The notes under the pieces are model-generated. The model did no database searches, was not told where the DNA came from, and worked only from the letters and a program-made list of their open reading frames with translations. Made by a program: the position numbers and the translations under genes. This document shows positions 31,829-39,185 of a stretch of DNA of 39,185 nucleotides, in pieces (position 1 is the first letter of the stretch; every line of letters begins with the position of its first letter). This DNA is from SZUA-1377 sp964622255 (GTDB taxonomy: Bacteria > Campylobacterota > Campylobacteria > Campylobacterales > QNZT01): contig CAZUPK010000089.1 in the NCBI GenBank assembly GCA_964622255.1, forward strand, positions 1 through 39,185, read 5' to 3'.

Positions 31829-33215
31829 CTCTTTCCCACAAAGTTCCATTTGGAGTATCTTGTATAGTTATACCCATAGATAAAAGCTCATCTCTGATGC
31901 TATCGGCTTTTGCAAAATTCTTCTTTTTTTTAGCTTCACTTCGTTTTTTTATAAGTTCTTCTATCTTCTTTTTTGTCTTTTTATCTATGCCTATTTGAAA
32001 ATACTCTGTGGGATTTTTCTCTCCTATACCTAAAACTTTGTTTATAAACTCTATGTTTGAAAAAACCTCTTTTTTTGTAGCTTTGTCTTTTGGATTTGTA
32101 TCTAACTTTTGGTTTGCATCTTGGACCATCTCATCAACAATACTTAGAGCTTTTGAGATATTTAGATCATCACTTAGTGCATCTAAAAGAATCCTTTTAA
32201 ACTCTTTGTTTACACTACTTCCGCTTTGAACCGCTATCTTCTTTTTTAAGCGATATAGTTTATCAAGTCTCTTTTTAGAAGAGAGTAAATCCTCTTCGTT
32301 AAAATTAAAGTTAGATCTATAATGAGTTGAAATAAGATAAAATCTTAAAATTTCTCCATCATATCTTTTTAAAGCATCTTTTAAAAAGAAACTATTTCCT
32401 AAAGATTTACTCATCTTTTGATTGTTTATCTGAACAAAACCGTTATGCATCCAATACTTTGCCAACTCTATACCGCTTTCACATCTACTTTGTGCTGCTT
32501 CATTTTCGTGATGAGGAAATAATAAATCCGCTCCACCACCGTGAATATCTATCTGATGAGTTTTATTCTTATAACTTAGATGTTTTTTTATCATACAGCT
32601 ACACTCTATATGCCATCCCGGTCGTCCGTCGCCAAAAGGGGCAGGGTAACTTATCTCATCCTTTTTAGCAAATTTCCAGAGTGCAAAATCCTTATTATCT
32701 CTTTTTTGATAGTTTTCATCTACTCTAGCTTTAGCATCATCTATATGCATATGTGAGATGGATAGATAGTTACTATCTTTTGTAGTATCAAAATATATTC
32801 CGTCATCTATTTTGTAAGCTATGCCTTTTTTCAAAAGTGAGTTTACAAACTCTATGATAGAGTCTATACTTTCGGTCGCTTTTGGCTTTATATCCGGCTC
32901 CAGGATATTTAAAGCATTCATATCATCTTCATATCTTTTTATGTAGTATAAAGTTATCTCCTCTAAACTTTTCCCACTCTCACTCATCTTTTTAAGTATT
33001 TTATCATCTATATCGGTGTAGTTTTTTACAAAAGTTACCTTATAACCTAAAGCAATAAGTGTTCTTCTTAAAAGATCAAAAGCTATAGAACTTCTAGCAT
33101 GTCCTAAATGAGCATCATCATAAACAGTTGGTCCGCAAACATATATCTTTACTCTTTTTTCTTCTAAAGGGGTGAAGGTTTCTTTTTGTTTTGTTGCACT
33201 ATTGTATATAACCAC
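31821..33215 (-). CDS. cysS: Cysteinyl-tRNA synthetase
   Basis: Charges tRNA-Cys. 464 residues, standard. Class I motifs: HIGH equivalent HLGH (about 37-40, in DDAHLGHARSSIAFD) and KMSKSLGNSF (about 267). Zinc ligands are the Cys of CGPTVYD (about 27), Cys in IECSCM (about 208) and the HHENE region (about 234). It overlaps msbA at its end and murJ at its start (17 bases), a compact murJ-cysS-msbA operon. Confidence 0.95.
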   Translation of the reverse strand: MVIYNSATKQKETFTPLEEKRVKIYVCGPTVYDDAHLGHARSSIAFDLLRRTLIALGYKVTFVKNYTDIDDKILKKMSESGKSLEEITLYYIKRYEDDMNALNILEPDIKPKATESIDSIIEFVNSLLKKGIAYKIDDGIYFDTTKDSNYLSISHMHIDDAKARVDENYQKRDNKDFALWKFAKKDEISYPAPFGDGRPGWHIECSCMIKKHLSYKNKTHQIDIHGGGADLLFPHHENEAAQSRCESGIELAKYWMHNGFVQINNQKMSKSLGNSFFLKDALKRYDGEILRFYLISTHYRSNFNFNEEDLLSSKKRLDKLYRLKKKIAVQSGSSVNKEFKRILLDALSDDLNISKALSIVDEMVQDANQKLDTNPKDKATKKEVFSNIEFINKVLGIGEKNPTEYFQIGIDKKTKKKIEELIKKRSEAKKKKNFAKADSIRDELLSMGITIQDTPNGTLWERDE

Positions 33216-34608
33216 TGATAAATCCTTTCAAATAGAGTGTAATTGTGATAAAAGTTGTTATAAAAACTATAAAAACTCCTAACTTTTTAAAAGATAGTAT
33301 ATCTAAAAAGTTTTTTATACCAAAATGTTTTATAGTTAAACTAAAAAGAACAAATCCCCCTAAACTTCCAGCAAGTGCTAATCCCTCAACCTTTAAATAT
33401 CTAACAAGTATCAAAGCTAAGATGATATTTACTACTAAAGATATAGCGGAGATTTTTGCAGCTTTTGCTTGATTGTGAGTGGAGTAGAGCCATAAAGAGA
33501 AAATCTTAGCAAGTCCAAAGGGTATAAGTCCAACTAGATACATAACCAAAACAGAAGAGGTCATAGAGGTATCATTTTGTGTAAATGCTCCTCTTTGAAG
33601 AAGTAACCAAACTATCTCTTTTGCAAAAATTATTCCGACAACAGTTGCAAAACTAAGAAGATAAAGAAGTATCCAAAAGCTTTTATTTAGCATCACTCTT
33701 GCCTCTTTTTCTTTATTTTGGTTTAAGTATCTTGCAACTTTTGGGAAAATAGCAACACTTGTAGCTATGGCAAAAATAGCAAGTGGAAATTGAAAAACTC
33801 TGTTTGCATAGTATAGATATGAAATAGAACCGGCTGTTAAAAAAGAAGCTAATATCCCATCTATAAAAGCTGAAATTTGTGCAGTAGAACCACCAAGTAT
33901 AGAAGCTAAAAATCCCTTTTTAAATCTTTTTATATCATCATCTATCCTACTTTTTCCTCTTTTTATCTTTAAATAGCCAACTCTAAAGAGTCTATCCAAC
34001 TTTAATTTTTTAATCATAATAAGATGAACAAAAAGTTGTAAAGCACCACCTATAACAACTGCAAAACTAAGATTATAAACTATAGTTTTTGTATCCATAC
34101 CTTTTGATAAAAGTAGGGCGGTTATCATAGAGATATTTAAAAGTGCTGTTGCATAAGCTGTTGTTGCAAAGTGTCCTTTATACTGTAAAAGTGCAGATAA
34201 AAATGTAACTGAAAAGATAAGTATAAGATAGTGAAAGTTTATGATAACAAGTGGTGAAGCCTTTTGTATCACATCTTGGCTAAATCCCCAAGCCATAAGT
34301 TTTGTAAAATATGGCGCAAAAAGATAGACTAAGATAGTTAAAAGTGCCAAAATAGATAAAAACTTTTTTAAAATACTTACTGTAAAAACACTTTTTTGAT
34401 GACTTTTTGCAAAAGTAGGTATAAAACTTTGAGCAAATGCACCCTCTCCAAATATCCTGCGAAAGAGATTTGGTAGTTTAAAAGCTACTATAAACATATC
34501 TGTCCAGATATTTGCTCCAAGGATAGAAGCTTGTAAAAAATCTCTTAAAAAACCGGTTATTCTTGATAAAAGTATCCCTGAACTGTTTGTAAATATATTT
34601 TTTAGCAT
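33199..34608 (-). CDS. murJ: Lipid II flippase MurJ (MviN)
   Basis: Moves lipid II across the cytoplasmic membrane for peptidoglycan assembly. 469 residues with about 13-14 hydrophobic segments spread along the whole length. The N-terminus SSGILLSRITGFLRDFLQAS and GEGAFAQSFIPTFA (about 55-68) are the characteristic MurJ motifs, including the essential Arg residues of the central cavity. Its 3' end overlaps cysS by 17 bases. It is transcribed divergently from the DUF342 gene, with the 100-base gap between them holding both promoters. Confidence 0.93.
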   Translation of the reverse strand: MLKNIFTNSSGILLSRITGFLRDFLQASILGANIWTDMFIVAFKLPNLFRRIFGEGAFAQSFIPTFAKSHQKSVFTVSILKKFLSILALLTILVYLFAPYFTKLMAWGFSQDVIQKASPLVIINFHYLILIFSVTFLSALLQYKGHFATTAYATALLNISMITALLLSKGMDTKTIVYNLSFAVVIGGALQLFVHLIMIKKLKLDRLFRVGYLKIKRGKSRIDDDIKRFKKGFLASILGGSTAQISAFIDGILASFLTAGSISYLYYANRVFQFPLAIFAIATSVAIFPKVARYLNQNKEKEARVMLNKSFWILLYLLSFATVVGIIFAKEIVWLLLQRGAFTQNDTSMTSSVLVMYLVGLIPFGLAKIFSLWLYSTHNQAKAAKISAISLVVNIILALILVRYLKVEGLALAGSLGGFVLFSLTIKHFGIKNFLDILSFKKLGVFIVFITTFITITLYLKGFISGYIQ

Positions 34609-34708
34609 ATTTTTTTTACTTCTTATATTAAATATTTAAAAGTTTACTAAAAAAAAGTTAAAAAATGTCGATCCTCTAAGGATAGATAAATAAAAAAGGA
34701 TTTTAAAA

Positions 34709-36616
34709 GTGGGATTGTTTGATTTTTTTAAAAATAGCAGTGATGATGTCATAGAAGAGGAAAAAAGTATGGTAGAGTTTAAAGATATTGTTATCGAAAG
34801 TCAAAATGTTGAAAAAGATTTAAAAAAATTGGCATCAAGGTATGGTCTTGAGACTAAGGATTTAGACTTTACTATCATCTCATATAAAAGTTTTTATAGA
34901 TTTAGGTCTGAAAATAGATATAAGCTTTTAAAGGAGATGGATTTTAAAAAGATATTAACTAAAGAAAATCTTTTAAATCCTAGCTTTAGTATAAGGCAAC
35001 AATATAAAATAAATGTCTATAAAAAGCAAAAAGGTTCAACATTTCCTATTAAAATCCTGTTGGGAACAAATCTAGATTTTACAAAGATATATGCGACATT
35101 TAAAAAAAGTGAAGCTATTGATTATTACCCTGTTTTGGAGAAGGATATTGTCGATGAGATAAATAAAAAGAAGTTAAAACAGGGTATTTACATAGGACTT
35201 TTTGATGATGTTTTAAAAGAGAGTGTTAAAAAGATTGTTTCACACATAATGGTGAATAAGGCCATCTTAGAAGATATGAAACTTCTTGTGTGTGAAGGGA
35301 TAGATAGGTTTGATGGAAGTAAAGAGTTTGTAAACTTAGTATTTCAAGAAAGAAGAGCAGAGGAAAATAAAAATATTTCCTTAAAAGATCAAACAAATCT
35401 AGCTACTGTAAAAAAGGATGAAGTTGTTTTTGAAGTTATAAAGTCTCAAAAAGGACAAGATGGAAGAAACTGCAAGGGAGAGTTTTTACCAAGAACTATA
35501 AAAAACACTAACTCCTCTTTAAAATATGAAGATATAACTATAGGTGATGGGATAGAGAAGAAAGATTGTGGAGACAAAATACTCTTCATAGCAAAAAAAG
35601 ATGGTTATGTTATTCATAATAAAAATAGTTTTGATATAAGTGATGATATAGTAGTTGAGCAGATAAATATGAAAACAACAGGAAGTATAAGAACAGGTGA
35701 TAAGGATATAAAAGTTCATGTTGAAAATAATGATGAAACTATGGATGCTATAGGTACAGGGGTTGTTTTAAATACAAAAGAGGCAAAAATTAAAGGAAAT
35801 GTGGCAAATAATGCAAAAATAACTGCTGATATAGTGGAGATAGATGGACAGACTCATCAAAGCTCTTTTATAGAAGGTAAAAAGGTAAAAATACATCTTC
35901 ATAGAGGTATTGTAGAGGCTGATAAAGTAGATATAAATACTCTTGAAGGAGGAAAAGTTGTAGCAGATGAGGTTTTTGTAAATATACTCTCAGGTGGTAA
36001 AATAAGGGCAAAAAGGATATTTATCAATAGACTTATGTCAAATGCTCAACTTTATGCATCTGAAATAATAAAAATAACAAATATAGATGGAACAGCAAAT
36101 CACATACATATGGATCCCAAGGCTCAAAGAGGTTTTGATAAAGTAGTATCAAATTTAGAAAAAGAGATTTCAGATATAGAGTGTAGGATAATAAAGCATA
36201 CCTATGAATTAAAAGCTTTAAAACGAAAGATTATGGTTGATAAAAATGCAATTGAAGAGTTCAAAAAAAGAATATTAGAAATAAAGGCTCAAAAACAAAA
36301 ACCTCCACAAGTTATGATAAATAAGATAAAAGATGATAAAACAAACAAGTTGGAGTTTAATAAGTTGGTCAAAATGATAAAAGATATGAAACAAACTCAA
36401 AAGGAGTTAGGAAATAAAATAACAAGCTTTAACGAGTCTATCTTTGATGCCAAAATCGTAGTAAATACTCCTTGGAAAGAGTATAATGAGATTATTTTTC
36501 ATATAGTTGAACCCAAAAAAGAGGTAAAAAGGATTATGAAAGATAATGAGATAGCAAACTCTCTTGGCTTAAAGGTTACTAAGGAAAATGAGTATATAAT
36601 CGCAAATCTTGACTAG
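34709..36616 (+). CDS. DUF342 (FapA-family) polymer-forming protein
   Basis: 635 residues from GTG 34709 with AAAAAAGGA upstream. The N-terminal 200 residues are a variable domain. The middle (about 235-465) is a beta-helical DUF342 region with repeated short strands (GVVLNTKEAKIKGNVANNAK, ITADIVEIDG, VEADKVDINTLEGGKVVADE, VFVNILSGGKIRAKRI). The tail (about 480-600) is a coiled coil, typical of FapA-like proteins. Role in Campylobacterota unknown; the gene sits before ruvA and ddl as in C. jejuni (Cj0800c position). The next gene, ruvA, started 12 bases downstream and is broken. Confidence 0.82.
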   Translation: MGLFDFFKNSSDDVIEEEKSMVEFKDIVIESQNVEKDLKKLASRYGLETKDLDFTIISYKSFYRFRSENRYKLLKEMDFKKILTKENLLNPSFSIRQQYKINVYKKQKGSTFPIKILLGTNLDFTKIYATFKKSEAIDYYPVLEKDIVDEINKKKLKQGIYIGLFDDVLKESVKKIVSHIMVNKAILEDMKLLVCEGIDRFDGSKEFVNLVFQERRAEENKNISLKDQTNLATVKKDEVVFEVIKSQKGQDGRNCKGEFLPRTIKNTNSSLKYEDITIGDGIEKKDCGDKILFIAKKDGYVIHNKNSFDISDDIVVEQINMKTTGSIRTGDKDIKVHVENNDETMDAIGTGVVLNTKEAKIKGNVANNAKITADIVEIDGQTHQSSFIEGKKVKIHLHRGIVEADKVDINTLEGGKVVADEVFVNILSGGKIRAKRIFINRLMSNAQLYASEIIKITNIDGTANHIHMDPKAQRGFDKVVSNLEKEISDIECRIIKHTYELKALKRKIMVDKNAIEEFKKRILEIKAQKQKPPQVMINKIKDDKTNKLEFNKLVKMIKDMKQTQKELGNKITSFNESIFDAKIVVNTPWKEYNEIIFHIVEPKKEVKRIMKDNEIANSLGLKVTKENEYIIANLD

Positions 36617-36628
36617 AAAGAGGAGCTT

Positions 36629-36766
36629 ATGATTATGGGTATAAGTGGTAAGGTTATAAAAAAAGAGCCTACAATTGTAGATATATAAACTCAAGATGGG
36701 CTAACTTATAGAATTCATACCAGATTTAAGATGGAGAGTAAAGATGTTTCACTTTACCAAATTTAG
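36629..36766 (+). pseudogene. ruvA: ruvA (Holliday junction helicase subunit A), truncated
   Basis: ATG 36629, with GAGGAG just upstream, opens MIMGISGKVIKKEPTIVDI, then a TAA at 36686. The same frame continues TQDGLTYRIHTRFKMESKD then VSLYQI and a TAG at 36764. This matches the first 45 or so residues of RuvA domain I (pattern M(I/V)VGIxGxIxKKEPTxxxV...GLSYxIFI...), whose remaining about 135 residues, including the helix-hairpin-helix DNA-binding and RuvB-binding domains, are missing. The IS605-like palindromic end begins 4 bases after the last ruvA codon. Order DUF342-ruvA-ddl equals C. jejuni, so this is the native ruvA locus. Whether a second ruvA exists elsewhere cannot be seen. Confidence 0.8.
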
Positions 36767-36770
36767 CCAT

Positions 36771-36870
36771 AAAGCCCTCGTTTTAGATGTAGGGATATAA
36801 GGCGATAGAAAGTTTGATAGGGGATTTATCCCCCCCTTTTTTTGAAACTTTCTAATATTTTTAGTATAAT
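36771..36870 (+). mobile_element. Palindromic IS605-like left-end relic, copy 2, with promoter-like box
   Basis: Begins AAAGCCCTCG and shares GTAGGGATATAAGGC (36789-36803), ATAGAAA and TTTGATAGGGG with the minus-strand copy at 8194-8277. TAGAAAGTTT (36806-36815) pairs with AAACTTTCTA (36845-36854) around an inner GGGGAT/ATCCCC fold and a C7 tract (36830-36836). TATAAT at 36865-36870 follows, as in copy 1, where a similar box precedes the tnpB relic. It sits exactly where ruvA breaks off. Confidence 0.6.
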
Positions 36871-37015
36871 TTTTTGAAAGGTTGAGGCATTGACCTTTGG
36901 TGTAGCAATAAATATAAGAGGTGGTAATAGCCCAATTTCTGTTATGAAGCTAGAATTCCTCCAATTTATTAATGGGGAATATGTCAATAAGATGTCAATA
37001 AGATAAGGAAGGTTT
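36871..37015 (+). other. Probable interior remnant of the inserted element
   Basis: The 145 bases between the left-end relic and ddl hold one short frame without a start, reading FGVAINIRGGNSPISVMKLEF and on to MSIR before a stop at about 37003. VAINI is reminiscent of the NAAINI segment near the C-terminus of TnpB, but this is too short to assign. A direct repeat ATGTCAATAAG/ATGTCAATAAG occurs at about 36979-37003. The ddl Shine-Dalgarno sequence (AAGGAAGG) follows. I see no RuvA sequence here. Confidence 0.3.
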
Positions 37016-38053
37016 ATGAAGTTTGCAATAGTTTTTGGTGGTATAAGTTTTGAACACGAGATAAGTATTGTTAGTGCTATAGTTTTAAAGGATGTTTTAA
37101 AAAAAGAGTTAGAGTTTATATTTGTAGATAAAAATAGAGAGTTTTATCTTGTAGATGAAAAAAATATGAAGTCAAAGTTTTTTAGCTTAGGGGATTATAA
37201 AAAAAGCGAAAAGCTTACCTTAAAAAATGGTGGATTTTATAAAAAAACTCTTTTAGGAGAGAAAAAAATCCAGATAGATACTATTATAAACTTAGTTCAC
37301 GGTGGTGACGGAGAGGATGGAAAGTTAGCGGGGATGTTTGATTTTTTTAGTGTAAATTTTATAGGACCTAGAGTTGAAGCTAGTGTTTTAAGCTTTAACA
37401 AACTTTATACAAAACTATATGCAAATGAAATAGGAGTTAAAACTTTAGATTATGAAGTCTTAAGAGATAGAGAGTATAAGCTAAAGAAGTTGAACTTTCC
37501 TGTTATTGTAAAACCAAGTCGCTTAGGAAGTAGTATCGGAGTTAGCATAGTAAAAGATGAAAGTGAGCTTGAGTATGCTTTGGATGTTGCTTATGAGTTT
37601 GATAGTGAAATAGTAGTGGAACCTTTCATAGAGGGTGTAAAAGAGTATAATTTAGCAGGTGCTTTAACAAAAGATGGATATATCTTTTCGATAGTAGAGG
37701 AGCCAGAAAAAAAAGAATTTTTAGACTTTGAAAAAAAATATATGGATTTTAGTAGAACTAGGCAAGTTTTAAAAGCTGATATAGATGAGGAGTTAGAAAA
37801 AAGTTTAAAAGAGAATTTTAAAAAGATATACTCAAAACTCTTTCAAGGTGCTATCATAAGATGTGATTTTTTTGTAGTAGATAAAGAGGTGGTGCTAAAT
37901 GAGATAAATCCGATTCCAGGAAGCTATGCAAACTATCTTTTTAGTGACTTTAACAAAGTGGTTGATGAGGTAGCAAAAAACTTACCAAAACAACAAAAAA
38001 TAGATATAGACTACAAATATATAAACTCCATAGTAAAGGCTAAGGGAAAATAA
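37016..38053 (+). CDS. ddl: D-alanine-D-alanine ligase
   Basis: Makes the D-Ala-D-Ala dipeptide for peptidoglycan. 345 residues, typical of Campylobacterota. GGISFEHEISIVSA (about 8-21) is the N-terminal motif; HGGDGEDGKLAGMFD (about 95-109) corresponds to HGxxGEDGxxQG; VKPSRLGSSIGVSIV (about 165-179) is the ATP-grasp loop; VLNEINPIPGSYAN (about 291-304) holds the metal and substrate ligands. RBS AAGGAAGG lies 7 bases upstream. Its 3' end overlaps the convergent TSUP gene by 14 bases. Confidence 0.95.
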   Translation: MKFAIVFGGISFEHEISIVSAIVLKDVLKKELEFIFVDKNREFYLVDEKNMKSKFFSLGDYKKSEKLTLKNGGFYKKTLLGEKKIQIDTIINLVHGGDGEDGKLAGMFDFFSVNFIGPRVEASVLSFNKLYTKLYANEIGVKTLDYEVLRDREYKLKKLNFPVIVKPSRLGSSIGVSIVKDESELEYALDVAYEFDSEIVVEPFIEGVKEYNLAGALTKDGYIFSIVEEPEKKEFLDFEKKYMDFSRTRQVLKADIDEELEKSLKENFKKIYSKLFQGAIIRCDFFVVDKEVVLNEINPIPGSYANYLFSDFNKVVDEVAKNLPKQQKIDIDYKYINSIVKAKGK

Positions 38054-38774
38054 TCTCCTTTAGCACAAGTGCTAAGATAATAAAGTCTAAAATAAGTATC
38101 GCATTTTTATGCTTTTTTGGATCGGTTTTATGAGCAAGGTGTATTCCTATAAATACCCCAAAAAGTGAGGCTAAACCGACTACTAAACCTTTTTGCAAAT
38201 CTAAAATCTTATGAGAATAGAGACTAAAAAATCCACTAGTAGAGGAAAATATTACAAAAAAAAGTCCTGCACTAACTGCATCTTTAACTCTATATCTTAA
38301 AAAACCAACCATAATAGGAGTTAGAAGTAAAGCCCCACCTATACCGATACTTGTAGCAAAAGTTCCTATTAAAATACCTATGATAAAAAAAAGAGGCTTA
38401 TTTTCTATAGAAGGGAGATTTTGCTTATGCGAGGATTTAAAAAAACGATATATGGCAAATATGACTACTGTCAAAAATAGATACTTTAAAGTTATAGAGG
38501 ATAAGGAAGATACCACATATCCACTAAAAGATGAACCAACTAGTCCACCAAGCCCAAAAAAGATGGTAGAACTAAGTTTCAAACTTCCCCTTTTAAAGTT
38601 TAAATATGAGCCAAAGATAGAGCTGAACATCATTTGAACTACACTTATACCTATAGCCTCTTTTATATCAAGTCCTAAAAACATCAAAAGTGGAACAAGG
38701 ATAGTTCCTCCACCAACTCCGAAAAAACCTGATATGATACCTACAAATATACCGCTAAAAACAAGCTCTACCAA
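38040..38774 (-). CDS. TSUP-family (TauE/SafE) membrane transporter
   Basis: 244 residues with about eight hydrophobic segments in two similar halves. The first half starts with GIISGFFGVGGGTILVPLLM (about 13-32) and the second with GTFATSIGIGGALLLTPIMV (about 137-156); this repeated GxGGG pattern is the signature of the sulfite exporter TauE/SafE family. Substrate is likely a small organosulfur or anion compound, not determinable here. Single gene, convergent with ddl and divergent from fliN. Confidence 0.85.
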   Translation of the reverse strand: MVELVFSGIFVGIISGFFGVGGGTILVPLLMFLGLDIKEAIGISVVQMMFSSIFGSYLNFKRGSLKLSSTIFFGLGGLVGSSFSGYVVSSLSSITLKYLFLTVVIFAIYRFFKSSHKQNLPSIENKPLFFIIGILIGTFATSIGIGGALLLTPIMVGFLRYRVKDAVSAGLFFVIFSSTSGFFSLYSHKILDLQKGLVVGLASLFGVFIGIHLAHKTDPKKHKNAILILDFIILALVLKEIIFP

Positions 38775-38842
38775 TAAGTTACCTTTACTTTTACTTTCAC
38801 CAAGTTATAATACCTATAACTGTTTAAAAAAAGGGTTTAATT

Positions 38843-39145
38843 ATGGGTGAAAAGGAGATTTTAAACCGTCCTATAAACTATGAAAAGCTTATGGATATAG
38901 GGATAGATCTTGTAACTGAGCTTGGTAGTATAACTATGAGTGTAAAAGAGTTTATGAAGCTTCAAAAAGGTTCAGTCATAGACTTGGAAAAACCAGCAGG
39001 TGAAAGTGTAGAGCTTTATATAAATGGTAAAATCATCGGAAAGGGTGAAGTTATTGTTTTTAAAGACAACTTAGCCGTTAGAATAAATGAGATCTTAGAT
39101 TCCGACACACTTATTCAATATTTCAAAAAAGAGAAATTATGGTAG
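38843..39145 (+). CDS. fliN: Flagellar motor switch protein FliN
   Basis: C-ring component controlling motor rotation and export. 100 residues, a short FliN consisting almost wholly of the SpoA domain: MDIGIDLVTELGSITMSVKE (about 17-36), LQKGSVIDLEKPAGESVELY (about 41-60), NGKIIGKGEVIVFKDNLAVR (about 62-81). The pattern of LDV-x-LG and I(G)xGEVVV fits FliN well. The ATG is preceded by GGGTTTAATT, a poor RBS. The next gene starts within its stop codon region (ATGGTAG). Confidence 0.9.
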   Translation: MGEKEILNRPINYEKLMDIGIDLVTELGSITMSVKEFMKLQKGSVIDLEKPAGESVELYINGKIIGKGEVIVFKDNLAVRINEILDSDTLIQYFKKEKLW

Positions 39146-39185
39146 AGATGGATTACTCCGTCGCTTACTTTAAGATGCTTTTAGT
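39139..39185 (+). CDS. Start of the gene after fliN (possibly fliO), cut by the window edge
   Basis: ATG 39139 overlaps the fliN stop by 7 bases and reads MVEMDYSVAYFKMLL to the window end. Fifteen residues are too few for identification. In C. jejuni the gene following fliN encodes a FliO-like membrane protein, and overlap implies cotranslation, so fliO is the best guess from context only. Confidence 0.4.
   Translation, partial: MVEMDYSVAYFKMLL

Overview
The window is AT-rich DNA (roughly 30% GC by eye) from a member of the Campylobacterota (formerly Epsilonproteobacteria). The strongest evidence is gene order remembered from Campylobacter jejuni: uvrD/rep-truB-csrA-ispE-smpB; comF(ctsW)-gyrA-flgR-asd; hemE beside a radical SAM gene; murJ-cysS-msbA next to a DUF342 gene-ruvA-ddl; and fliN followed by a probable fliO. 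A type-E (CCG-domain) succinate:quinone/fumarate reductase, a NosL-like protein and a superoxide reductase suggest a respiratory, oxygen-sensitive or microaerophilic member of the Sulfurimonas/Sulfurovum/Arcobacter kind. The genus cannot be fixed from the sequence alone.

Layout. 1-6.0 kb (+): panC behind a structured leader, an IS607 relic, the sdhA-sdhB-sdhE respiratory operon, a superoxide reductase, and a small cassette of two tiny membrane ORFs. 6.0-10.7 kb (+): family-4 uracil-DNA glycosylase coupled to a periplasmic protein, an IS605-type tnpB relic, then a TolC-like and an HlyD-like gene with no inner-membrane pump beside them. 10.8-15.1 kb (+): uvrD, truB, a frameshifted csrA, ispE, smpB. 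15.1-15.8 kb: debris of an antitoxin and an IS3 element. 15.8-24.8 kb (-): radical SAM, hemE, yqhA-like, asd, flgR, gyrA, comF and a repeat lipoprotein. 25.0-27.5 kb (+): tRNA-Leu(CAA), murA, an orphan IS605-type right end (omega-RNA-like), a NosL-like gene, and tRNA-Asn(GTT) followed by an integrase-like relic. 27.9-34.6 kb (-): a coiled-coil membrane protein with a small partner, msbA, cysS, murJ. 34.7-39.2 kb: a DUF342 gene, a truncated ruvA disrupted by IS605-like DNA, ddl, a convergent TSUP transporter, fliN and the start of the next gene.

The coding parts are conventional and tightly packed. Sdh, panC, hemE, murA, ddl, murJ, msbA, asd, ispE and cysS cover respiration, cofactor, envelope and translation functions; flgR and fliN belong to the flagellar system. 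The unusual content is between the genes. Almost every gap longer than 200 bases holds a decayed mobile element (IS607 transposase, IS605 tnpB and ends, IS3, a possible phage integrase), and two normally conserved genes, csrA and ruvA, are broken. No intact transposase is present. I saw no CRISPR array or rRNA gene, and no clearly new multi-gene system. The best candidates for unexpected function are the intact-looking orphan omega-RNA-like element after murA, the paired palindromic IS ends, the inverted-repeat-bounded micro-ORF cassette, and the uncharacterised coiled-coil gene pair.
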